Below, piece by piece: positions 30,849 to 42,755 of a stretch of 64,000 nucleotides of DNA. The stretch spans positions 124,446,431 to 124,510,430 of the forward strand of contig NC_088781.1 in assembly GCF_958450345.1 (NCBI RefSeq). Direction: 5' to 3'. The position numbers were made by a program, and so were the translations under genes. The stretch comes from Calliphora vicina (Eukaryota > Arthropoda > Insecta > Diptera > Calliphoridae). The notes beneath the pieces are model-generated. The model saw only the letters and a program-made list of their open reading frames with translations, was not told the origin of the DNA and did no database searches. Within the stretch, counting starts at the first letter, position 1. Each line of letters begins with the position of its first letter.

Positions 30849-33347
30849 TAAACTTAAACTATTGGTTTTGTATCTATCAAACAAGACTTTTATTAGATAT
30901 GTAGTTATTGCCCACTAGCCTCTGCACTTAATACTTAATTACACATAAATAATACGCCCTATAGTCTGACTTTCAAAAATTATTAAATCTTTATTTATTT
31001 TTAAACATAATTAGTTTTAACCGCAACAACTTCCATAATCATAAACTCATATTGTGATATCTTGTCCTTACCGCACTTATCAATTTAAAGTCAAAAAGTC
31101 TTTGTCTTTTTTTTATACCATTCTACTCCTAAATGTATGCAGTTTATTTTATGTGCATTTTATTATGCCAGACTCAAGTATAAATTAGTTTATTGAACTT
31201 GCTGTTGTCTTTGGTTTGGTTTTTATATTTTTATTATAAGTTTTTTTCTAGTTTTCTTCGGCTTAAGATGTTGTCTATTTCAATTGTGCATTTCAGTTTA
31301 TTTATAGATATTTTCTTTACAAAAACCAAACAGAGTTCAAAAGCCACATTGAGATACATGTTGGTTTATGGTTAATAAATAAAGAAATAATACATAAATA
31401 GACAAGAGATACAAATAAATAATGATACTTTTTTATAAGAAAAACATTTTGCTTAAAATTTATTGGCAGTTTTTATATCTGAAACGATTTCTTTACTTAG
31501 AAATATATTATATCTTTAAAATAGTTTTCAACCAAAAATTCTGTTTTCGTCTAAAAAAAATCTGGGGGAATTGTTAAGCATAGACCTGCAGGCGTATGCT
31601 TAATATTTTAAATAAATTCTACCAAATTATGAACACAACTGTTTATTGTGAAATTATTTTTTTCAATTCAATATTAAGTCAATATTTACTTACTTTCAAA
31701 AATACTCTGAATTCCTTCAAATAAGTTTCTCAACTATGTGTGATAATCAAATGTGAACAAACATTTCTTTTATTTACATTTAATTTTCTTTAAATTTAAA
31801 CATTAAAATGAAAAACAAATATTTGTTGCTGTCTCCTACCTGAACAATTTTACAACTTAAGATAATCCTGGTAGTCATGAAGCAGATCTTTAGATAATTG
31901 GAGTCTAAAATGAAAGGAAAATAATCATATAAAATGATAGATGCAATCAACTCAATGTTTTATTTATTACTTCCAAAACGTATGATTAATATTTCTCCTA
32001 TAATATTAATCATACGTAACCTCATATTTTCCATTTACCTTTGCTGCGTTATTATCATGTAAAGTTTTTAAATTTGATTGTTTTTTTGGTTGTTGCAACG
32101 TATGTTGCTGTCTTAGATTTGCTGATTCGGATATGGATTTTTTCTTTGTTTTTGTAGCATCCGTATTACAAGCAATAAGCCTAAAATCTCTGATTGTTGA
32201 TTTTGACCAAATATCCGTACATGTATGAGAGAAGATTACCCAATATTTAACGTATCAAACACAATCTATACACATCACTGCATTGTAGTCATAATGCTTC
32301 AGCACTCACAAATTTGACAAATAGACAATCAGTAGAATATACATCTACGCCATGTGACATTTTGTATATCACCCACCAGCAGTTCAGGAACTCGATAAGT
32401 AAAAGCAAACATGAAAATAAAAAGGGAAGCACATCAAAAAATTTATATTCCGTTGCAAACAGAAATGCTCTTGTATGGTGGATACACAAATTTAAAATTA
32501 TTTTTTTCCTTCTACTGCAGCTATACTCTTTTTTTAACTGAATTCTACATTTTTTTTGCAAAAAGTTTGAATAGAATTTAGTTTTGAACTCTTATTCGAG
32601 CTAGTCACATAATTTTACATTAATAATCTATTTTAAATTTTTATTTATGTCATGATACATGAATCCTAATTGAGATAAATATTTTTATTTTTAACTAGCA
32701 CAATCAATGTAACAATCAACTTATGGAAAAATGTTTCCAGAAATATTTAATCGAAATACTAATTATCCAATGTTTTTGCTGACTTGCTCCAAAATTTTCT
32801 TTAAAACATATTAAATACACTCAAATTATTTCGTACGATTAACCTTTGTTTCCAAACTCCTTAAGTAACTTCACATTACAATTTCGTTTTGCTATTTGCT
32901 AAAATAGGTTCCACATATTTCGTAAAACATTTTATTTTTTTAATCAAGTTCTCAAATAAACAATTTTTTAAATTTCTCTAAATTTCATTTTCCCACCTAG
33001 CACGTAACGCTTGTGTTAACAGACAACTTGCTACTAAACAGATTCGTATAATAATATGTCTGCTACAGGTTGCAGAAACTTAACTGAAGGACAACATTTT
33101 GCAGGTTTATCACTTATATGTAAATGTCTCTAAGATTGCTTTTCGTATTTTCACGAAGTTATATTTTTCAAGAGAACACAAAAAAAACATGAACTCAATA
33201 ATTTAGTAAGAGAAATATATAAAAGCGGAAAAGTAAGAGCACATCACAGATAAACACACATAAAATATTGTTGGTTTTATAAAGCTACTGTATAAAATCA
33301 AAGGATGACAATTTATGTAGCGGTTTGTAATTTTTAATGTCCTAGCG
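30849..33347. other. Non-coding AT-rich DNA with one perfect hairpin
   Basis: No gene recognised. ACGTATGATTAATATT at 31978-31993 is exactly complementary to 32002-32017, with an 8-nt loop. The frames at 31193-31375 and 32289-32561 have no recognisable domain. Confidence 0.5.
31978..32017. repeat. Perfect 16-bp hairpin, 8-nt loop
   Basis: The arms are ACGTATGATTAATATT and its complement, with loop TCTCCTAT. The core CGTATGATTA also forms the arms of the looser hairpin at 42663-42713. Confidence 0.85.
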
Positions 33348-34072
33348 TAGTCATAGTCTAGTCATAGTCTAGTCATAGTCTAGTCATAGTCTAGTCATAG
33401 TCTAGTCATAGTCTAGTCATAGTCTAGTCATAGTCTAGTCATAGTCTAGTCATAGTCTAGTCATAGTCTAGTCATAGTCTAGTCATAGTCTAGTCATAGT
33501 CTAGTCATAGTCTAGTCATAGTCTAGTCATAGTCTAGTCATAGTCTAGTCATAGTCTAGTCATAGTCTAGTCATAGTCTAGTCATAGTCTAGTCATAGTC
33601 TAGTCATAGTCTAGTCATAGTCTAGTCATAGTCTAGTCATAGTCTAGTCATAGTCTAGTCATAGTCTAGTCATAGTCTAGTCATAGTCTAGTCATAGTCT
33701 AGTCATAGTCTAGTCATAGTCTAGTCATAGTCTAGTCATAGTCTAGTCATAGTCTAGTCATAGTCTAGTCATAGTCTAGTCATAGTCTAGTCATAGTCTA
33801 GTCATAGTCTAGTCATAGTCTAGTCATAGTCTAGTCATAGTCTAGTCATAGTCTAGTCATAGTCTAGTCATAGTCTAGTCATAGTCTAGTCATAGTCTAG
33901 TCATAGTCTAGTCATAGTCTAGTCATAGTCTAGTCATAGTCTAGTCATAGTCTAGTCATAGTCTAGTCATAGTCTAGTCATAGTCTAGTCATAGTCTAGT
34001 CATAGTCTAGTCATAGTCTAGTCATAGTCTAGTCATAGTCTAGTCATAGTCTAGTCATAGTCTAGTCATAGT
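33348..34072 (+). repeat. 11-bp satellite array, TAGTCATAGTC x about 66
   Basis: There are 65 consecutive units of TAGTCATAGTC plus a final 10 bases (725 bp). I see no substitution or length variant. The unit is the exact reverse complement of the satellite at 58927-63918. Flanks are ordinary AT-rich sequence, with abrupt edges (…cctagcg | tag… and …catagt | gcatgaatg). Confidence 0.97.
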
Positions 34073-35442
34073 GCATGAATGTGCATGTGCATTATGTAAA
34101 ACATACTTGCAAATGTAAATCCATATGAATACTTGGGAATATATTCAAATAAACTACTATGTTAATGTACATATGTATGTAGATTTAAATTTGTAAGTAT
34201 GTTTTAAATAATAAACGTACACCTTTGCACTGCAAACACTTTATTCTGAGCTGGTGTGCAACTTTAAGCAGTCTAATTTAGCATTGTTCATATTATGCAC
34301 ATTTACTCTGGGTCAATTTGCAATACATATTACTGCGCATAATTGTTACTTACAAGAAGTTTACCAAGCTTTTCTTGAAAAATAATTACGTAATATAATA
34401 ACAGTAATATTAGTTTTCTAATTTACATAGAAAAGCATCCTTATTGCTAACTGCTTTCATATATTATATTCTCCAGTATTTTAACTCATCGTTTATTTCT
34501 ACTTCTTCAGCTTTTGAATAATGGAAGGCAAGTGTTGGTTTGCATGCTCAAATGTGTTTAATTACATTAGTAATGAATATGCTTGAACTTGATTATATTA
34601 ATCAGATTGTATAAATAATTGTTGAGCTTTACCAATTAATACAAACAAACCAATAAATATTTTATAATAATTTAGCAAAAACATAATTAAGCATTTTTAT
34701 TAAGAATTTATATGATTTCCAGATTTTAAGGAAATGTTTAGCAAATCAATGTAATTTATAAAGAGAAATATGTAAGTTAAATTTTTTGGCTAAACATTTT
34801 GCAAATAATTAATAGATTTCATTTGAATGAAATTAATATACCGATATTTTCTGATGTTTTAAAATAAATCAACTCAATATATTATGCATATTGCTAGAAA
34901 CATTTTATTGATTTCAATTTAAAACGAAAACACTGAAACCGACTAGGTAATCTACTACTTTGTACATTTTAAAATACTACTTTGTATTTATATTTTGTAA
35001 GTATATTATAGTTATATTATAAAAACAGCTAAAAACCATTTCAGGTTATTGAAATGCATTCATTTTGATTCTGCTTCTGATTGTCTGTCTGTTTCACTCG
35101 TTTGTGAAAATGAATCTAAATCAACAATCAATTGTTAAAAATATATTCCCTATTGGCTTAGACAATTGAAAATGTATATTGTTTTTCAAAAAAAATTTAC
35201 ACATATGTATATCATGAATTCCACAAAAGAACATATAAAAATCACAAATTTTGGACAGTGGCTCTTCCGATTTTTGCCATATTTGGTAAAAACATAATCT
35301 TTGGCGTACTTTGGCTACTTCCATTTTTATTTTATAAAATTTCGAAAAACTCGCGATTAAATTTGTTTAATCAAATCAGGAAAACCTACATAGGCTGTGT
35401 TTTTAATACTATTGGAACTGTATCTGAACTAGAACTATACTA
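34073..35442. other. Non-coding AT-rich DNA between two satellites
   Basis: No gene recognised. From about 35414 the sequence grades into the next satellite through imperfect units ('ggaactgtatctgaactagaactatacta'). Confidence 0.5.
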
Positions 35443-36795
35443 GAACTGAACTAGAACTGAACTAGAACTGAACTAGAACTGAACTAGAACTGAACTAGAA
35501 CTGAACTAGAACTGAACTAGAACTGAACTAGAACAGAACTGAACTAGAACTGAACTAGAACTGAACTAGAACTGAACTAGAACTGAACTAGAACTGAACT
35601 AGAACTGAACTAGAACTGAACTAGAACTGAACTAGAACTGAACTAGAACTGAACTAGAACTAGAACTGAACTAGAACTGAACTAGAACTGAACTAGAACT
35701 GAACTAGAACTGAACTAGAACTGAACTAGAACTGAACTAGAACTGAACTAGAACTGAACTAGAACTGAACTAGAACTGAACTAGAACTGAACTAGAACTG
35801 AACTAGAACTGAACTAGAACTGAACTAGAACTGAACTAGAACTGAACTAGAACTGAACTAGAACTGAACTAGAACTGAACTAGAACTGAACTAGAACTGA
35901 ACTAGAACTGAACTAGAACTGAACTAGAACTGAACTAGAACTGAACTAGAACTGAACTAGAACTGAACTAGAACTGAACTAGAACTGAACTAGAACTGAA
36001 CTAGAACTGAACTAGAACTGAACTAGAACTGAACTAGAACTGAACTAGAACTGAACTAGAACTGAACTAGAACTGAACTAGAACTGAACTAGAACTGAAC
36101 TAGAACTGAACTAGAACTGAACTAGAACTGAACTAGAACTGAACTAGAACTGAACTAGAACTGAACTAGAACTGAACTAGAACTGAACTAGAATTGAACT
36201 AGAACTGAACTAGAACTGAACTAGAACTGAACTAGAACTGAACTAGAACTGAACTAGAACTGAACTAGAACTGAACTAGAACTGAACTAGAACTGAACTA
36301 GAACTGAACTAGAACTGAACTAGAACTGAACTAGAACTGAACTAGAACTGAACTAGAACTGAACTAGAACTGAACTAGAACTGAACTAGAACTGAACTAG
36401 AACTGAACTAGAACTGAACTAGAACTGAACTAGAACTGAACTAGAACTGAACTAGAACTGAACTAGAACTGAACTAGAACTGAACTAGAACTGAACTAGA
36501 ACTGAACTAGAACTGAACTAGAACTGAACTAGAACTGAACTAGAACTGTACTAGAACTGAACTAGAACTGAACTAGAACTGAACTAGAACTGAACTAGAA
36601 CTGAACTAGAACTGAACTAGAACTGAACTAGAACTGAACTAGAACTGAACTAGAACTGAACTAGAACTGAACTAGAACTGAACTAGAAATGAACTAGAAC
36701 TGAACTAGAACTGAACTAGAACTGAACTAGAACTGAACTAGAACTGAACTAGAACTGAACTAGAACTGAACTAGAACTGAACTAGAACTGAACTA
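35443..36795 (+). repeat. 11-bp satellite array, GAACTGAACTA x about 122
   Basis: The array covers 1353 bp: 122 full units plus a 5-base partial GAACA at 35531-35535 and a 6-base partial GAACTA at 35657-35662. Point variants are rare: GAATTGAACTA at 36191, GAACTGTACTA at 36543 and GAAATGAACTA at 36686. The unit is an internal near-duplication, GAACT + GAACTA. The left edge is graded and the right edge decays over a few units ('gaactacagttgaaatagaacctg'). Confidence 0.97.
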
Positions 36796-37329
36796 CAGTT
36801 GAAATAGAACCTGATTAAATAAAAGTCTAAAAATGTATAAATTAAAATCTCGACGATAATCGGCAGTTTTTTTCGAAATAAAAAAAAATAAAAATTAAAC
36901 TGTTCAATGGACCCTAAGAGTACGCATTTACCGAATATGATGCAAATGCAAAGCCACAGTTCAAAATTGTAGAGATTTCTTACGGAATTCATGATATTTT
37001 ATTGTATTTATAGAAACATGACCATTTCGTTGCCAGTGTATGAAAGTGCATGAGAGCAAATAAATAATGCTGATTATTGTAGTTTATGTTAAAAACTAAA
37101 ATAATCAAAATTGCTTGCTCATAGTTAAAAATAAATATGATGCATAGTTGGTAATAACGAATTATAAATACCTTGTAATATGAAATTTTTGAACATTTTG
37201 TTGCATATTTTCATAACTAATTTTTACATTGCTGAATTTTGTCCTTTATATTTTATTATGGATGAACCGCCCAACATTGGTAATGTAATTTTTTATAATT
37301 TCGACCTTCAAAGATTACACAGGCAATCA
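36796..37329. other. Non-coding AT-rich DNA
   Basis: No gene recognised. Confidence 0.5.
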
Positions 37330-37472
37330 AGCGATAGAACGAACATCACTAACTCAACTCAGAAAGTAATTATGAGGAAATTAGCATACTTTAAATTGGA
37401 TATGGGACTATTCCTTAAAGTTGTTACAAACATAAGCTCTTATATATTATACTCTTACTATGGTGTAGGGTA
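37330..37472 (-). mobile_element. Helentron-like repeat, degenerate 5' fragment
   Basis: Read in reverse orientation it has 'cgaacatc..taactcaactcagaaagtaatta', 'gttacaaacat' and 'actatggtgtagggtataaaaa', the order of the first 140 bp of copies D and E. It lies inside a 154-codon open frame (37180-37644), which is therefore not a gene. Confidence 0.55.
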
Positions 37473-40184
37473 TAAAAATACGGGTTTGCAGATGTGTAAA
37501 TTTTTTTCATTTAGTTTGCATTTAAAAATTGATTTCCGATGGAAAATGCAAGCCAAAAATTATCATATATTTTCAAATTTAATCACAATTTACTACATTC
37601 TGGGCAATTCAATAGACGGCATTATATCCTATTTAGTATATTAAATAAAGCACTACTTTTTCCGTTTACCATTCCAATTAATTGCTTGGCTTTTTCCCAA
37701 TTAATTTCGTAATTTTATTTAAAAATGTAGGAATAAATCAAAATTTATGTAAATTTTACTACAAACTATTTTCGTATATTAAAATACAATAATTTCTGTT
37801 GCTTGAAAAAGCCTAAAATTTTGTCATGATTTCAATATTCTCATATTGTGTTTAAACTGAAGTTACTTCTATTTTCCAAACCACTGTATTTGTTTACGCT
37901 AGTTTAAATAATATTGTTACAGCTGAAAATAAGCCTCTTCTAACATGGCCATAAATTGTTTATCTGCTTGCTTTTGTTGAAGCATAAAAGGCCATAAATT
38001 AAATTTTGTAAAACCAAAAACACCTCTTTATAGCTGCCAGGTACAAGTAGCTGTTGTTCCATATTCTTGTAAATCACAATATTTTTGTTATATTGACACT
38101 GTATTTTAATGTCATTCTCTGCGAATTTATGTTTATATTAAGCTGATGTCTAAGTATCACTATGATATATTTCTACATCTAAAAAGTCAAACATTTTTGC
38201 ATATTCGCCCCCTTGAATATGCAACAAAAATAAATAACAAGAAATTGTAGCAGCGTCAGCAACAGCAGTAGACAAGTAGCAGTTGAACCGGCAGCAATAA
38301 TAACATTGCAACATAAACATTGATGTTGTCAACAACAGATGCTGTGAAATGTTATGCATGCAATGTCAATATCACATCAAGTATCTTGTTGAGCAGAAAA
38401 AAATACGATACACACAAAATACTTTACATGTAAATTGCAATTTACTACAGCAACAAACACTTATGTAGATATTTTAAATAGCAAAAAGTGAAAGGGTTAA
38501 CAAAGAATAAAAAATAGTTTCATGGTAAAAAATATTGAAAAGTGCTATTTTCCAAAGATTCGAAATCTAAAGAAAAATACATTCAAAATTTAAAAATCCC
38601 ACACAATGGCTATTTTTCTGGATCTATGTCATCACCACATCTTCAAAAAGCGCAAGCAATATATGAGATAAAGGACAAACTAGTTATAAAGGGTGTTTTA
38701 TAATCCATTTATAAAACACCCTAATATATTGATTTATCATTCATGTGTGTAAGTTATTTCGGGAATTCGGTAAGTTGATTTCATCAGACAAATATAATAC
38801 AGACTATATACAAATTATGTGGACTATACATGTAAATTAAATGTAAACTCAGGATGAAGGGTATAAAAATATGTATTCTGTTCAAATAAAATCTAGAGCA
38901 AATGCTGGGAAACATAGTGTGAATATGCATAAACCTTTTCATAAGTTTACTAATGTGCACAAAAAAAAACCAAAACAAATGATTTGTATGACATTGTTAA
39001 ATCACTTAAAATGCAAATCATTTGAATTTGTAAAAAAAGCCGGAAAGGAAAAATAGACAACTTATTTTAAAATAAGTTGAAATCTCTGAAAAACTTATAA
39101 ATTTTTCATAACTAAAAAAATATTTTGAACAGAAAGAGGAGATTAACACAGACAAGAATAAGACAAATGTGTCTAGAGATAATAAAAATAGTTTGGTTGA
39201 TGTAATATTTTAAGATAAAATGTATGAATACTTATGTTTTTAACCCAAATAAGGTTATTATAGTGCTACATATTGCTATTTCTGATACTTTCGTTAAGTT
39301 CTTTTGCCGCTACTTTTCAATTTTACTTTTGTTTGTAGAGTTGTATAAAATTCAGTAAAATGTTTCTGAAAATTTTTGTCTATTAAACGAGCATTTGCAA
39401 AGCTATTTAAAACAATAATATTTTTAATTTCCTTGTTTTTCAACAAATAAATTCTTTAAATTAATATACTTGCACCATTTCTTTCACAAAACTCTTACTT
39501 GTTCTAAATTTAATAGATAACTATATCAGCTGTTTTCCCTCTTTAAACAATTTCCTTATAGTGTTGTAGTTTACTCTGCATTGCTACATAATTATATATA
39601 TAAAAAATAAACTTAAGCGAGTTTCCTTCCGTGCCCGAGGTTTTAAGAATCCTAATAAAAATAAACTTTATGTAGCCACAACAAACCAAGAAACAACAAA
39701 ATAAAGACTCAAAAGAAAATGAAATGAAACTATTAAAAAAAACACAAATTGCTACCAACAAACTTGCAGCATTTTACTACATTCATTATATGCTCAAGTT
39801 GTTGGAAAACGGAAACGGAAACTAATAGTGGAGTAACTATAGTTTCTATTTATTTTGTGTACAATGTTGTTGTTTTTTTTTTGAGGTTTTAATTGAGAAT
39901 TTCTGGCTAATCAAGTGTTTATTGGCAAGCATGAGAGAGCAAGTAGAAAAATTAGCTAACAACGCGTTGGTAAGTAACAGATTATTTGCGAAAAAAGTAT
40001 GCAAAAGGAAACTAAAATTATAGTAGAGTAGAGTTTAACAGGAAATTGCTAGGAAGGCAAGTTGGAGTGTTAGAGATGAAAATAAATGTTAATTTGAAAA
40101 TAAAAGGTGTGTTTTTAAGCCCGAAAAATAGTTTTTATTCGAAAGATCTGTATATAATATTAACATTTTAAAATTATTGCGGGA
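37473..40184. other. Non-coding AT-rich DNA with a hairpin and a repeat remnant
   Basis: No gene recognised. It contains a perfect hairpin at 38690-38722 and a remnant of the second dispersed repeat at about 38725-38875 ('tgatttatcattcatgtgtgtaag', 'ggatgaagggtataaaaat'). Confidence 0.5.
38690..38722. repeat. Perfect 14-bp hairpin, 5-nt loop
   Basis: AGGGTGTTTTATAA (38690-38703) pairs exactly with TTATAAAACACCCT (38709-38722). It looks like two terminal repeats with almost no interior, and directly precedes a dispersed-repeat remnant. Confidence 0.85.
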
Positions 40185-40870
40185 ATATGGCCACCGGGAA
40201 TGTCCTTAATGAAACGCATTCTGAACCGCCAATTTTGGACCAGTATTTCGAGCATTTCTGGCCGTATGTCACGAATAACAGAAGCAATGTTGACCTCTAA
40301 GGTGTCAATTGTGACCAGTTACTGCACGTGGCACCATAGGAAATAATGGATAATCAGAGTTATGAAACAATTGTTATTGTCTTTAAGTAGAGCCCGTTGA
40401 ACTCGAAATTGTAAAAAATAACACAAAAAAAAAATGTATTTGTCAATAGATCTATACATGGCTTAAAAATGTGAAAATTATTTCAGGAATATGGACAATT
40501 TTGGGACACTTTTTTGAGAATTTCTGGCCGTATCAAGCAGTGACTACAAGTCTAATCGCATGATGATTGCGGTCGCCATATGGCACATAGCGCCATCCTG
40601 TTGAAACCACATCTCACACGTCATCCATATTTGGAAACAAAAAATCATTGATAGCGGTGCAATAACGATCTATATGATCGTAACATGAGTTCTAGCTTGC
40701 TTTATGAAGAAATAAGGTCCGATAATGCTACCAGCGCGTAAAGCGCACCAAACCATGAATTTTTCTCTATATAATGGAGTCTGTAGGGTCTCACTCCATG
40801 TGCGACAATTTGGTTATTAACAATCCGTTAAGCCAAAAGTTAACTTCATCGCTGAACACAATTTTGGAAT
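40185..40870 (-). pseudogene. mariner/IS630-type transposase relic 2
   Basis: On the minus strand the order is 'KIVFSDEVNFWLNG' (first Asp block, family SDEAHFHLNGYVNKQN), 'TKLSHME' with a stop, 'GLVRF'-like VWCG region, the frameshifted second block equivalent to FQQDGAMCHMATAI, 'DTARNS', then after a gap 'NIDTLEVNIASVIRDIRPEM' and 'WRFRMRFIKDIPGGH' (family: ALKxNIRxVIxxIRPxxLExVxxNWxxRLxxCxxxxGGH). The LTPLDFFLWG segment is missing. Stops and frameshifts are frequent. The element termini were not identified. Confidence 0.75.
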
Positions 40871-41278
40871 AAAATCGATGACTGATTTTCGAGGTGAATT
40901 TTGATAATTTAGTAGCATTGTTCAAGAGTCATTTTTTTTTGGTGAAAAAAAATTCGGATTAAAAAATATTTTTCCCGATTTTGACCCATTGTAGGAACGA
41001 CCTACTTTAATTCAATACGCAATATGCAATTGAAAAGTAGGATTTTCTAATAAATTTTGAAAATTCAATCGCTTATAACTTTTTATTTGCAAAAGGGATT
41101 TTTATGAAGTAAACGTTTTTGTTAAAATGGTTTCGTATCTTTAATTTCAATGCAGATATATGTTTCCACCACTTTTGAAATCGCTTCCATATTACTTTTA
41201 AAAATGTGTTAAATTTTACATAAATTTAAGGTTTGATGGAATAGAACCTTAGGGAATTCCTAATATTTCGTAAAACGC
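40871..41278. other. AT-rich spacer
   Basis: No gene or repeat recognised. Confidence 0.4.
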
Positions 41279-41410
41279 CTAGTAAATTTTTAAATGGACT
41301 TTATCACAAAATTCCTTTCCAAATAACTTTTATATATACGGAAGTCATGTCACCTAATTTTATGACGATCGGTTCATAATTAGTCATAGCTCCCATATAA
41401 GGCCCACTTA
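41279..41410 (+). mobile_element. Helentron-like repeat fragment (middle section)
   Basis: It reads 'tggactttatcacaaaattcctttccaaataacttttatatata', 'catgtcacctaattttatgacgatcggttcataattagtcatagctcccatataaggcccactt', corresponding to an internally deleted middle of copies B and F. No ends are present. Confidence 0.65.
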
Positions 41411-42249
41411 TTTTAATTATTCGACAAAAATATGGACTCAGAAAGGTTTTTATGTTATACAACACAATAAATTTGTTGTTATAAATTTCATATGCAAATT
41501 TAAAAAAAAATTCTTACTTAAATTATGGCTAATAATTCTTCAGAGAATAACTATCACTTTTCTAGACATCATAACTACATTCGGCCACAACCTAATATAC
41601 AAATTAATATACCAAAACAAGGGTAAACAAGTCACCTATCAAACAAAAAAAGTGCATTAAAAACTTCCGCTAGTATCAAAAGTTATAGACTTTTGGCCGC
41701 TATTTTTAAATTTGCCACATTGTGCGCCGTTGCAAAAGTCTTTGAAATATCTATCATCGGATATCCATATTATCTATACTACTGACATACTAATCGAGAT
41801 ATAGATCAAAAATACGTCAAAACCCGAGGCTTTCCTGGTTTTTTCCACTTTAACAAAAATAAGTTTCACGAAAATCACTAAAAAATTTCATAGAAATTTT
41901 GGAATCCAAATAAAATTTAACAAAAATAAGTTTCATAAAGATGGCGATCGAAAGATAACACTGTGTAACAAATGAAGACTTTTGGAAAAACACACGGATT
42001 CGATTGTTGTACCAACGGTAGGCGATTTTCTTGGGTAATTTTTTTTTTACAGGCCTCCAAATTTTCTCAATATCCGTGGGCCCTCTAAAAAAGGTGTCAT
42101 CAGTTTTTGGCCAACAGCTCATTCAAAATTGGTGAAGCCGCTTTACTATATATGGCAATAATATAGCTAAGAGTCTAACAAATCATTTTTTTTTAATTTT
42201 TTGCAAAAATAAAAAAAGTCTTTCGAACAACTTACAGGCACCCTAATTT
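41411..42249. other. Non-coding AT-rich DNA
   Basis: No gene recognised. The 90-codon frame at 41850-42122 has no known domain. Confidence 0.5.
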
Positions 42250-42560
42250 ACCATGAGTAGCAAGGGTAAATATAAATTTGTCATTCCGTTTGTAATTTCT
42301 ACATTTTTCATTTGCGACCTCACAAAGTATATATATTTTGGATCGTTATAGATAGCGGAGTCGATATAGAAATGTCCGTCTGTGCTTCTGTATGATGAAA
42401 TCAACTTTCCGAAGCCCCCAAATAACTTACATACATGATACCGTTATAGACACGGTTCGGTTGCTATTTAAAATCGGAATATATACGGCTGAGATATAAG
42501 GAAAAAACCAGGAAAACCTTGATTTTTGCCCTATTTTATATCTATATCTGCCCTATTTTT
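42250..42560 (+). mobile_element. Second dispersed repeat family, best copy
   Basis: It runs from 'ccatgagtagcaagggtaaatat' through 'tttgtcattccgtttgtaatttctac', 'gcgacctcacaaagtatatatattttggatcg', 'ttatagatagcggagtcgatatag', 'atgtccgtctgtg' and 'atcaactttccgaagcccc' to 'cggctgagatataagg'. Related copies lie at 15739-17216, 18199-20190, 29021-29215 and, as fragments, 38725-38875 and 55163-55218. It encodes no protein. Confidence 0.65.
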
Positions 42561-42662
42561 GATTACATCGGAGACAGCTAATTTTTAATTTTGCGATATT
42601 TTCTATTTTCTATTATAATAACGTATTTTTATATACGATCAAATTCCAGTTGAGGCCACCTT

Positions 42663-42713
42663 AGCGTATGATTATTTTAATATTAAGAAAAAATTCCATA
42701 ATAATCATACGCT
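42663..42713. repeat. 14-bp hairpin, 23-nt loop
   Basis: AGCGTATGATTATT pairs exactly with AATAATCATACGCT. It resembles the hairpin at 31978-32017. Confidence 0.8.
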
Positions 42714-42755
42714 CCCTATAACTTGGCAAGACCTTTTTAACACATTTTATATTAT

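Noticed and set aside
37180..37644. 154-codon ORF with an apparent N-terminal hydrophobic segment
   Set aside because: It runs through a reversed Helentron-like fragment; AT-rich composition explains the rest.
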